A stretch of DNA of 23,551 nt from Porticoccus sp964608185 (GCA_964608185.1 CAZSMR010000019.1:1-23551); one strand, 5' to 3'; counted from the first letter of the stretch, positions 1 to 8,638 are shown. Notes: generated by a model not told the origin, from the letters alone. Translations and numbers: made by a program.

Positions 1-96
1 TGGGACAAAAAACTGCATCCCGAACGAATTCTCTCATCAACCATAACATCTTAGTTATATAAAGTACGGATACTATTCAAATTTTTGGCTATCAGT

Positions 97-118
97 CCAC
101 CCTGAGAACTCAGGATGG
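97..118. repeat. Inverted repeat downstream of ctaE
   Basis: Two 10-base arms (CCACCCTGAG and CTCAGGATGG) separated by AA can pair with a single mismatch, about 20 bases past the subunit III stop codon. The position suits the 3' end of the oxidase transcript. No run of T follows the stem on either strand, so it is not a textbook intrinsic terminator. It may be an mRNA-stabilising hairpin or a weak terminator. Bases 1-96 hold nothing I can assign. Confidence 0.4.
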
Positions 119-139
119 CGGTCCTAACAACATACCTAC

Positions 140-1039
140 TTAAGCTAAGATATAAACAAACAAAAATAATCCAACCCAAACAACGTCTACAAAGTGCCAG
201 TACCATGATGCAGCCTCAAAACCAAACTGATCTTTTTCATTGAAGTGCCCTTTAAGACCTCGCAAAAATTGTACAAGTAACATAATTGTACCGAATGTTA
301 CATGTAATCCATGGAAACCTGTCATCATAAAAAATATTGTTCCATATATTCCAGACTCGAGCGTTAAGCCCATATGAACGTAAGCTTCTATATATTCTTC
401 TGCCTGCAAAACTAAGAAAATCATACCGAGTAAAACTGTGATACCTAACCATATATTAAATTTTTTCCGATCGTTGTTCTTCAAGCCAGTATGGGCAATA
501 TGTACGGTGACACTAGAGCTTAAAAGAATGACGGTGTTCCAAAGTGGGAGCCAGTGTAAGATTCTGTCCCAGCCAGGAAAACTCATATTCTGCTCAGGGC
601 CTAAAAACTTTGCGGCGTCACCATTAGCTGCTTGATCAGGTGTTATCATTAAAGGCCATGTCGGCTCAAAACCTGCCCATAAAAGATCATTTTCTGTTGC
701 CTCACCTCCCAACCAAGGAATTACTAATGCTCTGATATACCATAGCGATCCAAAAAATACAGCAAAGAACATTACTTCAGAAAAAATAAACCAGCCCATT
801 CCCCAAACATAGGAACGTTTTAGCTGATCACTATTCATTCCTGCCATGTTTTCTTCTATTACTAAGCTAAACCACTTGTAAAGAGTAGCAGATATCACAA
901 ATGCCCCGATCCAAAAGACTAAAGAGCTTTCACCTTGAACCCAAGAACCAGCCCCTAGAGCAATTAGGCCCAATCCTGTAGCTGCAAAAATCGGAAACTT
1001 GCTGGACTCTGGAACGTAGTAATCGCCTTCAGTTGACAT
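140..1039 (-). CDS. ctaE: Cytochrome c oxidase subunit III (caa3/aa3 type)
   Basis: This is the integral membrane subunit III of the haem-copper oxidase, which packs against subunit I and supports stable proton pumping. The 299-residue protein is rich in membrane segments and has the family core: a motif near WFIFSEVMFFAVFFGSLWY, then HTGLKNNDR, an EEY glutamate pair, GFHGLHVTFGT and the C-terminal WYWHFVDVVWVGLFLFVYI. The loop after the third membrane segment (about residues 108-155) carries the insertion usual in gammaproteobacterial subunit III. The start is preceded by a good AAGGAGA ribosome binding site. It is last of the four oxidase genes, 39 bases after ctaG. The protein looks complete. 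Confidence 0.97.
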   Translation of the reverse strand: MSTEGDYYVPESSKFPIFAATGLGLIALGAGSWVQGESSLVFWIGAFVISATLYKWFSLVIEENMAGMNSDQLKRSYVWGMGWFIFSEVMFFAVFFGSLWYIRALVIPWLGGEATENDLLWAGFEPTWPLMITPDQAANGDAAKFLGPEQNMSFPGWDRILHWLPLWNTVILLSSSVTVHIAHTGLKNNDRKKFNIWLGITVLLGMIFLVLQAEEYIEAYVHMGLTLESGIYGTIFFMMTGFHGLHVTFGTIMLLVQFLRGLKGHFNEKDQFGFEAASWYWHFVDVVWVGLFLFVYILA

Positions 1040-1078
1040 TTTTTTTCTCCTTCCTTGGCTCTAATAGGGCAGTCAAAT

Positions 1079-1654
1079 TCATCGGTTCAGTCGTGCAACT
1101 GGAAATTTTGCACTGCTTACGCTATCAGTTACATCAAATAGTGTATAAGACAATGTGATAGTGTTAACCGTTTTTGGTATGTCCTTATCCACAATGAAAA
1201 CTAGCGGCATGTCTATTTCACTCCAAGCACTCAAGGGCTGTTGATTAAAGCAGAAGCACTCAGTTTTATGAAAGTATTTTGTTGCATTGAACGGTGTCAA
1301 ATTTGGGACAGCTTGAGCTACCATATCTTTTGATGTCCGATTTTTTGCATAAAATGCTACAGCTTTTGGTTCTCCTGGATGAACCGTAACCTCAGTAACT
1401 CTAGGCGAGAAATCCCATGGCATCGAACCATTATTTACTGTGAGAAACTGTACCTTGATAGTACGAGAAGTATCAACAGTTGTATCTTGGACTTCGTAAC
1501 GACCGCTTGTCTTACCACCAATACCAGTAAGATCACATAAAGCATAATATAATGGCGGCATCAAAAAAACAGCGAACACAAACATTCCTACTGCTCCAAT
1601 CGATAACTTAAGCAGTGTTTTTTTAATCGAATTTTTCGGAATATCTTTCTCCAT
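1079..1654 (-). CDS. ctaG: Cytochrome c oxidase assembly protein CtaG/Cox11
   Basis: This membrane-anchored copper chaperone delivers copper to the CuB site of subunit I. The 191-residue protein has a short cytoplasmic tail, one N-terminal membrane segment (about residues 15-38) and a periplasmic beta-sandwich domain. The copper-binding Cys-Phe-Cys-Phe motif is at C133/C135, followed by the family signature NQQPLSAWSEIDMPLVFIVD. I chose the ATG at 1654 rather than the longer frame from 1714: the family length fits, and this ATG overlaps the ctaD stop by one base (TAATG), a usual arrangement for translational coupling. The frame upstream runs inside ctaD and has no family similarity. Confidence 0.95.
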   Translation of the reverse strand: MEKDIPKNSIKKTLLKLSIGAVGMFVFAVFLMPPLYYALCDLTGIGGKTSGRYEVQDTTVDTSRTIKVQFLTVNNGSMPWDFSPRVTEVTVHPGEPKAVAFYAKNRTSKDMVAQAVPNLTPFNATKYFHKTECFCFNQQPLSAWSEIDMPLVFIVDKDIPKTVNTITLSYTLFDVTDSVSSAKFPVARLNR

Positions 1655-3207
1655 TACTTTATTACCGGAGGTGTCGCAAACGTATGGTAAGGAGCCGGTG
1701 TAGCAACCATCCACTCTAATCCTTCAGCACCATCCCAAGTTTTTGGTTCACTTACTGGCTTGCCTGAACGGATAGTACTTATGACATTGTAAAGAAATAA
1801 TAACTGGGCTGTGCCATAGATGAACGCCCCAATACTTGACACCATGTTCCAATCTGAAAATTGTAAAGCATAGTCCGAATAACGACGTGGCATTCCAGCT
1901 AAACCTATAAAATGCTGAGGAAAAAAGGTTACATTAAATCCTATGAATCCAATCCAAAATTGAACTTTTCCCATAGTTTCGTTATACATTTTTCCAGTCC
2001 ACTTTGGCAGCCAATAGTAGACGGCTGCTGTGCTGGAGAAGATAGCACCTGCTACCATCACGTAGTGAAAATGGGCAACAACAAAATAAGTATCATGATA
2101 TTGAATGTCAGCTGGAGCGACAGCTAGCATTATTCCTGTGAAGCCTCCTATGGTAAACAAAATAACAAAGGCTACGGCATAAAGCATTGGTGTTTCAAAA
2201 CTCAACGAACCACGAAACATAGTTGAAATCCAATTGAAAACTTTTGCGGCTGTAGGTACCGCAATAAGCATAGTGGCATACATAAAATAAAGCTCTCCAC
2301 CAATGGGCATTCCTACCAAAAACATATGGTGAGCCCATACAATGAAAGATAAGAAAGCAATTGAAGCAGTTGCATATACCATAGAACTATAACCAAATAG
2401 CGGCTTACGACTGAAAGCTGGAATGATATGAGATATCACACCGAATGCTGGCAGAATTATGATATATACTTCAGGGTGGCCGAAAAACCAAAAAACATGT
2501 TGAAATAAAACTGGATCACCACCGCCTGCAGCGTTAAAGAAACTAGTCCCAAAGTTAATATCCATTAACATCATAGTCACTGCGCCAGCCAATACGGGCA
2601 TTACTGCGATTAACAAAAACGCAGTAATGAGCCATGTCCATACAAACATAGGCATTTTCATAAGCGTCATACCAGGTGCTCGCATGTTGAGTACAGTAGC
2701 AATTATGTTGATAGACCCCATAATCGACGAGGCTCCCATTAGATGAACACCAAAAATAAAGTAGTTCACTGTAGGAGGCGCGTAGGTTGTTGACAGAGGC
2801 GCATAAAACGTCCACCCAAAGTTAGGTGCTCCACCTTCCATAAATAATGTAGCTGTCAGCAAAGCAAATGCAAACGGTAGAATCCAAAAACTTAGATTGT
2901 TCATTCGAGGTAAAGCCATATCTGGGGCCCCAATCTGCAGTGGAATCATCCAGTTAGCAAGACCAACGAACGCTGGCATAATTGCTCCAAAAACCATCAC
3001 TAAGCCATGCATGGTAGTCATTTGATTAAAAAATTCAGGCCTGATGATCTGCATTCCGGGCTGAAACAATTCAGCACGTATAATCATTGCAAAAGAACCG
3101 CCCAATAAGAACATAGCAAAGCTGAACCAAAGATACATCGTTCCAATATCTTTATGATTTGTTGTAAATAACCAGCGACCGATACCTTTAGCAGGACCAT
3201 GTGCCAT
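1654..3207 (-). CDS. ctaD: Cytochrome c oxidase subunit I (caa3/aa3 type)
   Basis: This is the catalytic subunit, holding haem a, the haem a3-CuB centre and the proton channels. The 517 residues carry every diagnostic residue I looked for. HPEVY at 244-248 gives a CuB histidine and the cross-linked tyrosine, and the glutamate between them marks an A1-type oxidase. H293 and H294 are the other CuB ligands. HDTYFVVAHFHYV at 371-383 supplies the haem a3 and haem a histidines (H379, H381). MTTMHG provides the second haem a ligand. The APDMALPRMNN stretch carries the D-channel aspartate and asparagines. An AAGGGAGAG ribosome binding site precedes the ATG, 14 bases after the ctaC stop, so the genes are surely co-transcribed. 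Confidence 0.98.
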   Translation of the reverse strand: MAHGPAKGIGRWLFTTNHKDIGTMYLWFSFAMFLLGGSFAMIIRAELFQPGMQIIRPEFFNQMTTMHGLVMVFGAIMPAFVGLANWMIPLQIGAPDMALPRMNNLSFWILPFAFALLTATLFMEGGAPNFGWTFYAPLSTTYAPPTVNYFIFGVHLMGASSIMGSINIIATVLNMRAPGMTLMKMPMFVWTWLITAFLLIAVMPVLAGAVTMMLMDINFGTSFFNAAGGGDPVLFQHVFWFFGHPEVYIIILPAFGVISHIIPAFSRKPLFGYSSMVYATASIAFLSFIVWAHHMFLVGMPIGGELYFMYATMLIAVPTAAKVFNWISTMFRGSLSFETPMLYAVAFVILFTIGGFTGIMLAVAPADIQYHDTYFVVAHFHYVMVAGAIFSSTAAVYYWLPKWTGKMYNETMGKVQFWIGFIGFNVTFFPQHFIGLAGMPRRYSDYALQFSDWNMVSSIGAFIYGTAQLLFLYNVISTIRSGKPVSEPKTWDGAEGLEWMVATPAPYHTFATPPVIK

Positions 3208-3221
3208 GACTAAACTCTCCC

Positions 3222-4370
3222 TTATTTACCTTTTTTCCAATTATAAACATCGATGGGTTGAGTTATATCCCCCACATCGTTACCCCAAGCGTTTCTTTCG
3301 TATGTAATTATTGCTGCCTGATCTAATTCTGACAGCTGGTCTCCAAAAGCCTGCATCGCAGTTCCAGCTTGACCATTAACAATTATATCTATGTGTGCCT
3401 CTACCGGACCAACTGCAATCCCTTGACCAACTAGTGAGGGAAAGATACCAGGGATACCCTGACCGTTAACCTGGTGACAACCAGCACAACTGCGGTTATA
3501 TGCTACTTCTCCCTTCTCCATCAGCTCATCCATGGTAAACGTTTTATTAGTTAGCTCACGAATGGCGGCCTGCTCAACTTTCTTGTCGGCAAGCCAAGTT
3601 TTAAATTCTTCTTTTTCAAGCACATTGACTACTATCGGCATGAACGCATGGCCTTTGCCACAAAGCTCGGTACACTGTCCTCGATATATTCCAGGCTTAT
3701 ATACGTTTGCCCATGTTTCATTAATGAAGCCAGGAAGGGCATCTCGCTTGACGCCGAAGTCAGGAACCCACCAAGAGTGAATTACATCTTGACCTGTAAT
3801 CAAAAAACGTACTTTGGTATTGGCAGGAATAACTAGAGGTTCAGTCACCTCTTCATGATAATATTGACCCTTCGGTGCTGTATTATAAATTTCTGATTCC
3901 GGGGTAGCTAACTCACTCAGAAATTTTACGTCTTCTCCTAAGTATTCATACTGCCACTTCCATTGCAAACCAGTAACTTTAATATCCATTTCGGCTTCTG
4001 AAGTATCGTAAACGTCTAAAATAGTTGTAGTAGCAGGAATACACAAAAGAATAAGGATCACTGCAGGTATTGCAGTCCAAACTATTTCAGCTGTGGTATT
4101 TTCATGAAAGTTTGAAGCGACGGCTCCACGAGATTTTCGATGAGCGTACATGACATAAAACATGACTGCGAAAACCAATATGCCGGTAATTGTTACTATC
4201 CAAAATACTAGCATGTGAATATCGTAAATTGAGTTACTTACAGAGGTAACGCCTCTGGGCATGTTTACAGCCCAATTATTACCTTCTTCAGCTATTGCAC
4301 TGACTGATGCCGCAAGTGATATAACGGGGGCAAACAAAAGTGTGAAAAGCATTCTTGCTCTTCTTAACAT
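3222..4370 (-). CDS. ctaC: Cytochrome c oxidase subunit II with fused cytochrome c domain (caa3 type)
   Basis: Subunit II takes electrons from cytochrome c and passes them through its binuclear CuA centre to subunit I. The order of parts is: signal peptide (likely cleavage after VSAIA), two membrane helices, the periplasmic CuA cupredoxin domain with C233, C237, H241 and M244 plus the earlier DVIHSWWVPDFG histidine, then a C-terminal cytochrome c domain with haem motif CAGCH (C295, C298, H299). The fusion marks a caa3-type enzyme. The frame extends to a TTG at 4424, but I place the start at the ATG at 4370, preceded by GGAGATAGGGTG and followed directly by the signal peptide. This gives 382 residues. 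The 297 AT-rich bases upstream must hold the operon promoter, but no clear -35/-10 pair stood out. Confidence 0.96.
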   Translation of the reverse strand: MLRRARMLFTLLFAPVISLAASVSAIAEEGNNWAVNMPRGVTSVSNSIYDIHMLVFWIVTITGILVFAVMFYVMYAHRKSRGAVASNFHENTTAEIVWTAIPAVILILLCIPATTTILDVYDTSEAEMDIKVTGLQWKWQYEYLGEDVKFLSELATPESEIYNTAPKGQYYHEEVTEPLVIPANTKVRFLITGQDVIHSWWVPDFGVKRDALPGFINETWANVYKPGIYRGQCTELCGKGHAFMPIVVNVLEKEEFKTWLADKKVEQAAIRELTNKTFTMDELMEKGEVAYNRSCAGCHQVNGQGIPGIFPSLVGQGIAVGPVEAHIDIIVNGQAGTAMQAFGDQLSELDQAAIITYERNAWGNDVGDITQPIDVYNWKKGK

Positions 4371-4667
4371 CACCCTATCTCCAATATAAAGTTGTTGTTT
4401 AGATTCATGCTTTTTATCGATCAAAGCAGTTAATATACGCGTTACTCAAAAAACTAGACGGCACTATACCAAACTTTAGGCGGTGTCCTCTAGTATTTAT
4501 GGTCAATCTTTTTATCAAATTAACTAAATTAATCCCAATATTCACTATACATATTCTTTATGATAATAAAATATTCCATAAACACAAATAATAATGATAA
4601 TTCTTTGAAATTAGATAGGCTTTAGAACATTGAGCTAGAAGAGAAAAGTGCACTGAAAGAGCTAATA

Positions 4668-4919
4668 TCAATGTATATCTTTAGGGTCTATTAGCCTGAC
4701 TGTTTGAATTTCAGCTAATTCTTCTTCTTTACTGGTGTTGACTCTAGTTTTTAGCTCTTTTGGGTCGTTCTGCAAAAACATTTTGTCATTGAACCCACAT
4801 TTCACACATTCTCGAAAATCTTGTCCATTTTCATTGAAAATCGTTAGTTTATCCATCTCGCTACATTTTGGGCACATGGCCCCAGCAATGAAGCGTTTTT
4901 TAGCCTTGAACTTAAACAT
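4668..4919 (-). CDS. YheV-family small zinc-ribbon protein
   Basis: This 83-residue protein resembles the YheV family (small putative metal-binding proteins of gammaproteobacteria). The start KKRFIAGAMCPKC and the second pair ECVKCGFND give a four-cysteine zinc ribbon (C16, C19, C37, C40). The basic, polar C-terminal half is poorly conserved in the family. The function is not established. The ATG has an AGGAA ribosome binding site seven bases upstream. It is divergent from the gamma-carbonic anhydrase. In Pseudomonas, relatives of both lie near the oligopeptidase gene prlC, which is not in this window. Confidence 0.85.
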   Translation of the reverse strand: MFKFKAKKRFIAGAMCPKCSEMDKLTIFNENGQDFRECVKCGFNDKMFLQNDPKELKTRVNTSKEEELAEIQTVRLIDPKDIH

Positions 4920-4934
4920 GATGAATTCCTATAT

Positions 4935-4948
4935 CATTAACATTAATG
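4935..4948. promoter_or_regulatory. Short perfect inverted repeat between divergent genes
   Basis: CATTAA and TTAATG are separated by two bases in the 120-base gap between the divergent yheV-like and carbonic anhydrase genes. The position would suit an operator. However, the repeat is short and AT-rich in an AT-rich gap, so chance is quite possible. Confidence 0.2.
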
Positions 4949-4983
4949 CTAAAAATAATTCACATATTTTAACAAATAGTTAG

Positions 4984-5010
4984 TTGAATTTCATATATTA
5001 TTAATAAAAT
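4984..5010 (+). promoter_or_regulatory. Candidate promoter for the carbonic anhydrase gene
   Basis: TTGAAT (4984-4989) and TAAAAT (5005-5010) resemble sigma70 -35 and -10 boxes and end about 30 bases before the start codon. The 15-base spacer is short, and AT-rich DNA gives such matches by chance. Tentative. Confidence 0.25.
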
Positions 5011-5039
5011 AACTTGAGCCTTTTGCACGTAAGGCTATT

Positions 5040-5615
5040 ATGAAAACATTCTTAAGCTATCATGGAATCCATATGTCCAATAATATTCGATCTCATAGAG
5101 ACAAGACTCCTGTTTTGGGAAAAAGAGTATACGTAGATCACGCAGCTATTATTATTGGAGACGTAGACTTAGGTGACGATGTCTCTGTTTGGCCAGGGGC
5201 AGTGATTCGTGGAGATATGCATAAAATAAAGGTAGGCTGCCGTTCAAACATTCAAGATAACGCTGTTTTACATATCACGCATTCTAGTGCGTTCAATCCT
5301 GACGGGTGGCCATTAGTTATTGGTGACGATGTTATTGTAGGCCACGGAGCAATTCTACATGGCTGCAAACTAGGGAGTAGAATTTTAGTTGGCAACGGCG
5401 CTATTGTGAACGATGGAGCAGTAATACAAAACGAAGTAATAGTAGGAGCAGGAACGGTTGTCCCGCCTGGAAAAATACTAGAAAGTGGAAATCTTTACGT
5501 CGGCAGCCCAGCTCGCGTATTACGACAAATATCAAAAAAAGAGCGGGAGTTTTTTATTTACTCACCTGAAAACTATGTCCGATTAAAAGATCAGTATTTA
5601 AAAGATAGAGAGTAG
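5040..5615 (+). CDS. Gamma-class carbonic anhydrase family protein (YrdA-like)
   Basis: This is a left-handed beta-helix protein of the gamma-carbonic anhydrase/YrdA family, forming trimers with zinc at subunit interfaces. The hexapeptide repeats run through about residues 30-165 (IGDVDLGDDVSVWPGAVIRGD and onward). The putative zinc histidines are in HITH (78 and 81) and in GHGAILHGC (H102, H107). NIQDNAVLH, HGCKLG and YVGSPARVLR are family hallmarks. CO2 hydration has not been shown for many members, so activity is inferred. The ATG at 5040 has an AAGG site five bases upstream. A second ATG at 5073 (MSNNIRSHRDKTPVLG) fits the usual family start better but has only a weak GGA. It converges with aroE. 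Confidence 0.9.
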   Translation: MKTFLSYHGIHMSNNIRSHRDKTPVLGKRVYVDHAAIIIGDVDLGDDVSVWPGAVIRGDMHKIKVGCRSNIQDNAVLHITHSSAFNPDGWPLVIGDDVIVGHGAILHGCKLGSRILVGNGAIVNDGAVIQNEVIVGAGTVVPPGKILESGNLYVGSPARVLRQISKKEREFFIYSPENYVRLKDQYLKDRE

Positions 5616-5687
5616 ATGTGCAAGATAACGGGGTGGCTGGGAATACATTTGCATCTCTGTTCCACAGTATTAAACGCTTAATATAAA

Positions 5688-6509
5688 CTACAACTGATTT
5701 TTCAACGCAGAAATAACTGACTGTGTCTGAGGCCTGATACCCCTCCATATAAAAAAAGATTCTGCAGCCTGCTCCACTAACATACCTAAACCATCAGAGG
5801 TTTTTGTGGCTCCATGATCTTCGGCCCAGTTTAAGAACTTAGACTGTTTAGGTCCATACATCATATCGTAACAAGCTGCGTTTTTTGCAAACAAGTCTTT
5901 AGGTAGTGGGGGAAGGTCACCTGATAAAGTAGCACTTGTACCGTTTATTACGACGTCAAATTGCTGGCCTTTTAGCATCTGAAAGTCACATCCAAGCATA
6001 TAGCCCTTTTCAGCGAATGATTTCGAAAGCTCTAATGCTTTCTCGATTGTACGATTAGCAACTACCAAATGTTGAGGAAAAAGTTCTAGTATTGGTTCGA
6101 GTATACTTCTAACTGCTCCGCCAGCACCAAGTACAAGTATTTTTTTTCCTTTAATTTTCCATCCAAGGTTGCTGACTATATCGCGAGTGATACCAACGCC
6201 ATCAGTTGTATCTCCCAATACTATGCCGTCATTGTTTAAGCTAAGCGTATTAACAGCGCCTGCATTTTTAGCTCGAGTAGTTAGTTGCCCCGCATAATCA
6301 AAAGCATCGATCTTAAAAGGGACGGTAACATTTAAACCCTTTCCGCCGGATTTAAAGAACGCGTCTGCTTCCCTATGAAATAGGCCTAAATCAATCTTTT
6401 GTTTACGATAAGAGATCTCTTCACCTGTAGCGTCAGAAAAGGCAGTATGAATATCTGGAGATTTACTATGTTCTATAGGATTGCCAAATACGGCGTAATT
6501 GTCGCGCAT
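5688..6509 (-). CDS. aroE: Shikimate dehydrogenase (NADP+)
   Basis: AroE reduces 3-dehydroshikimate to shikimate with NADPH in the aromatic amino acid pathway. The 273-residue protein starts with the substrate-binding signature NPIEHSKSPDIHTAF and has NVTVPFK with the catalytic lysine and the partner aspartate in GDTTDGVG. It then has the Rossmann motif GAGGAVRSI, VANRT for NADP preference, and the C-terminal GLGMLVEQAAESF. It has the usual AroE length. It is last in the minus-strand run after hemF, the same adjacency seen in Pseudomonas. The gap to hemF is about 70 bases, and the AAGG upstream of its ATG is rather distant (about 13 bases), so translation may be modest. Confidence 0.96.
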   Translation of the reverse strand: MRDNYAVFGNPIEHSKSPDIHTAFSDATGEEISYRKQKIDLGLFHREADAFFKSGGKGLNVTVPFKIDAFDYAGQLTTRAKNAGAVNTLSLNNDGIVLGDTTDGVGITRDIVSNLGWKIKGKKILVLGAGGAVRSILEPILELFPQHLVVANRTIEKALELSKSFAEKGYMLGCDFQMLKGQQFDVVINGTSATLSGDLPPLPKDLFAKNAACYDMMYGPKQSKFLNWAEDHGATKTSDGLGMLVEQAAESFFIWRGIRPQTQSVISALKNQL

Positions 6510-6580
6510 AAGCTAAAGACCTTTTTTATAGTTCAGGATGCTAAATACTAATCAAAACAACTTTTTTGCAGATTAAAATT

Positions 6581-7483
6581 CTATAGCCATTCTCGTGGAT
6601 GAAGATACTTACTATACAGCTCTGCCTCTGGAGAGTCTTTAAGAGGCTCCCAATCGTACACCCATTGAACGAGTGGAGGCATAGACATCAATATAGACTC
6701 AACTCTTCCGTCTGTTTGAAGTCCAAATAGTGTACCCCTGTCATAGACTAAGTTAAATTCAACGTATCGACCCCGGCGATATAACTGGAATTTTCTTTCT
6801 CTGTCACCCCATGGGATTGATTTTCTCTTCTGAACGATAGGTAAATAAGCATCTAGAAAGCTATCACCTATGGAAGCCATTAAACCGAAGCTGCTATTAA
6901 ACCCATATTTATTAAGATCATCAAAAAAAAGCCCACCTATCCCCCTTGTCTCATTTCGGTGTTTTAGAAAAAAATATTCGTCACATCGTTTTTTTAGGCT
7001 CGGATATACGTCATCACCAAAAGGTGAGCAGGCTGCTTGTGCAGTTTTATGCCAATGTAAACAATCTGCAGGATTTGCATAATAAGGTGTTAAATCGTAG
7101 CCTCCTCCAAACCACCATACAGGTTCTTCTCCTGGACTTTCAGCAATAAAGAAACGTACATTTAAATGTACGGTTGGAATGTAAGGGTTCCTAGGATGCA
7201 TCACTACAGAAACTCCCATAGCCTCGAAAGATCTACCCTCGAGCTCTGGTCTAGACTCTGTGGCCGAACAGGGCAATTTTGCGCCAAGTATATGTGAAAA
7301 ATTGACACCGCCTTTCTCGAAAACATCACCATTTGTAATTATTCGACTAGAACCTCCTCCGCCTTCGACCCTACTCCAGTTATCTTCGTGAAATAAAGCT
7401 TTGTTATCCTCAATTTCTAAGGCGCTGCAAATACGGTTCTGTAAGCTCAATAAGTACTTTTTTACAGCTGATTTATCAGTCAT
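6581..7483 (-). CDS. hemF: Oxygen-dependent coproporphyrinogen-III oxidase
   Basis: HemF carries out the oxygen-dependent double oxidative decarboxylation of coproporphyrinogen III to protoporphyrinogen IX in haem synthesis. The 300 residues match the usual length. Visible signatures are the acidic/aromatic WWFGGGYDLTPYY, GIGGLFFDDL, and the C-terminal YVEFNLVYDRGTLFGLQTDG and ESILMSMPP. An aerobic haem enzyme fits an organism making a haem a oxidase. The oxygen-independent form (HemN) is not in this window. The ribosome binding site is weak. The gene lies about 70 bases downstream of tsaC. Confidence 0.97.
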   Translation of the reverse strand: MTDKSAVKKYLLSLQNRICSALEIEDNKALFHEDNWSRVEGGGGSSRIITNGDVFEKGGVNFSHILGAKLPCSATESRPELEGRSFEAMGVSVVMHPRNPYIPTVHLNVRFFIAESPGEEPVWWFGGGYDLTPYYANPADCLHWHKTAQAACSPFGDDVYPSLKKRCDEYFFLKHRNETRGIGGLFFDDLNKYGFNSSFGLMASIGDSFLDAYLPIVQKRKSIPWGDRERKFQLYRRGRYVEFNLVYDRGTLFGLQTDGRVESILMSMPPLVQWVYDWEPLKDSPEAELYSKYLHPREWL

Positions 7484-7552
7484 AACATAGATACCAACTA
7501 AAAAATTTAAAAAAATTACATCTGTTCCAGAAGTTAAGCAAAAATAATTATA

Positions 7553-8131
7553 TTATCCTGGGCGTAAAATTTCACCAGTACCTAAGTGCTTGATGGGTGT
7601 CGGGTTAGGTATTTTTCCGAGCGTACCAGGCACTATATAGTCTATCTTTGCAGCAAAATATTTATTAATTTTTGATATAGTTTTTGCAGGAGGTAACCCG
7701 TGAGGATTTGCTGATGTAGAAACCAAGGGGGCACCAAAATTAGCGCAAAGAGCTGATGCAATCGGATGGTCTGTTACTCGCACTGCCAATGTACTTTTTT
7801 TTCCAGTAATCCAGTCAGGCGCAGTATTATTATTTGGGACTAACCATGTTTGAGGTCCTGGCCAACTTTTTTGTAGTTCGTCTATATCACTTAATGGCAG
7901 CCCTATCAGGAAAGGATCTAGTTGTTCAATATCTCTTGCTATTAAAATGAGGCCCATATTTAATTTTCGTTGCTTCATGATTAGTATCCGTTCCACAGCC
8001 TTTTTAGAAAAAGGATCACAACCAAGACCCCAAACCGCTTCAGTAGGGTAGGCAATAACGCCATTAGCTTTAATTACTGTCACTGCCCTTTGAATTTCTA
8101 CCGAAATAGAGGAAGGCGGCCTAGTAATCAA
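7553..8131 (-). CDS. tsaC: Threonylcarbamoyl-AMP synthase (TsaC/YrdC)
   Basis: TsaC makes threonylcarbamoyl-adenylate from threonine, bicarbonate and ATP for the t6A modification of ANN-decoding tRNAs. The 192-residue SUA5/YrdC domain shows AYPTEAVWGLGCDPF, KQRKLNMGLILIA (the KxR motif), LAVRVTDHP and PLVSTSANPHGLPP, and ends in the family-type TGEILRPG. It is the short TsaC form without a Sua5 tail. The start is a TTG overlapping the purE stop as TTGA. No ATG near this point fits the family better, so coupling to purE translation is likely. Confidence 0.95.
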   Translation of the reverse strand: MITRPPSSISVEIQRAVTVIKANGVIAYPTEAVWGLGCDPFSKKAVERILIMKQRKLNMGLILIARDIEQLDPFLIGLPLSDIDELQKSWPGPQTWLVPNNNTAPDWITGKKSTLAVRVTDHPIASALCANFGAPLVSTSANPHGLPPAKTISKINKYFAAKIDYIVPGTLGKIPNPTPIKHLGTGEILRPG

Positions 8132-8634
8132 CGGTTATTCAAGCTTTTTTGTAAGACGGCATCTTTTTCAATGACAACTTGTGCATTCGCTTTACGCTCT
8201 TCAATGATTGATTGATGAAGCTCAGCATCCGAAGTGGCTATGATTTGCATTGCAAGATACGCAGCATTTTTAGCTCCAGCCTTTCCAATGGCAACCGTGG
8301 CAACTGGAATACCTCCTGGCATCTGAACCGTTGAAAGCAAAGCGTCTAACCCGTCCATAGAAGCATTAATTGGAACACCAATGACAGGGCGCAAAGTCGT
8401 TGCTGCAACAGCTCCTGCTAGATGTGCAGCCATACCTGCTGCACAAATGAAAGCTACGCAGCCATTTCTATCTGACTCTTGAACGAATTCATGTGTCGCT
8501 TCAGGAGTACGATGGGCAGAGGTGATCTTTGCCTCAAAAGGAACATCAAATTTCCTTAAAATATCAATACACGACTCCATTACTGGCAAATCGGAGTCTG
8601 ATCCCATAAGAATTGCAACAAACGGTTTATTCAT
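8128..8634 (-). CDS. purE: N5-carboxyaminoimidazole ribonucleotide mutase
   Basis: PurE class I converts N5-CAIR to CAIR in purine synthesis and works after PurK. The 168-residue protein has the nucleotide-binding start MGSDSDLPVM, the SAHRTPE active-site loop, CAAGMAAHLAG, and PVIGVPI followed by MPGGIPVATVAIGKAGAKNAA. The usual partner purK is not adjacent. Instead the gene heads the purE-tsaC-hemF-aroE run and is divergent from def, occupying the place where Pseudomonas has dprA. The ATG is preceded by AAGGA at slightly long spacing. Confidence 0.96.
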   Translation of the reverse strand: MNKPFVAILMGSDSDLPVMESCIDILRKFDVPFEAKITSAHRTPEATHEFVQESDRNGCVAFICAAGMAAHLAGAVAATTLRPVIGVPINASMDGLDALLSTVQMPGGIPVATVAIGKAGAKNAAYLAMQIIATSDAELHQSIIEERKANAQVVIEKDAVLQKSLNNR

Positions 8635-8638
8635 TGTG

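Noticed and set aside
1..54. Plus-strand open stretch ending WDKKLHPERILSSTITS then TAG, a possible C-terminal tail of a gene from outside the window
   Set aside because: Only 17 codons are visible, other frames are also open over this length, and no family could be recognised.
2555..2815. 86-codon minus-strand frame inside ctaD
   Set aside because: It overlaps the catalytic core of subunit I in another frame and has no start signal or family features. It is a shadow.
4463..4506. TTGACC and TATAGT on the minus strand as a cox operon promoter
   Set aside because: The two hexamers are 32 bases apart, which is not a workable sigma70 spacing.
4499..4591. Small plus-strand reading frame of 30 codons upstream of the cox operon
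   Set aside because: It has no ribosome binding site, is very AT-rich and shows no recognisable motif. It is likely a chance frame in the promoter region.
5554..5748. 64-codon minus-strand frame across the carbonic anhydrase and aroE ends
   Set aside because: It overlaps two well-supported genes on both sides and has no recognisable protein features.
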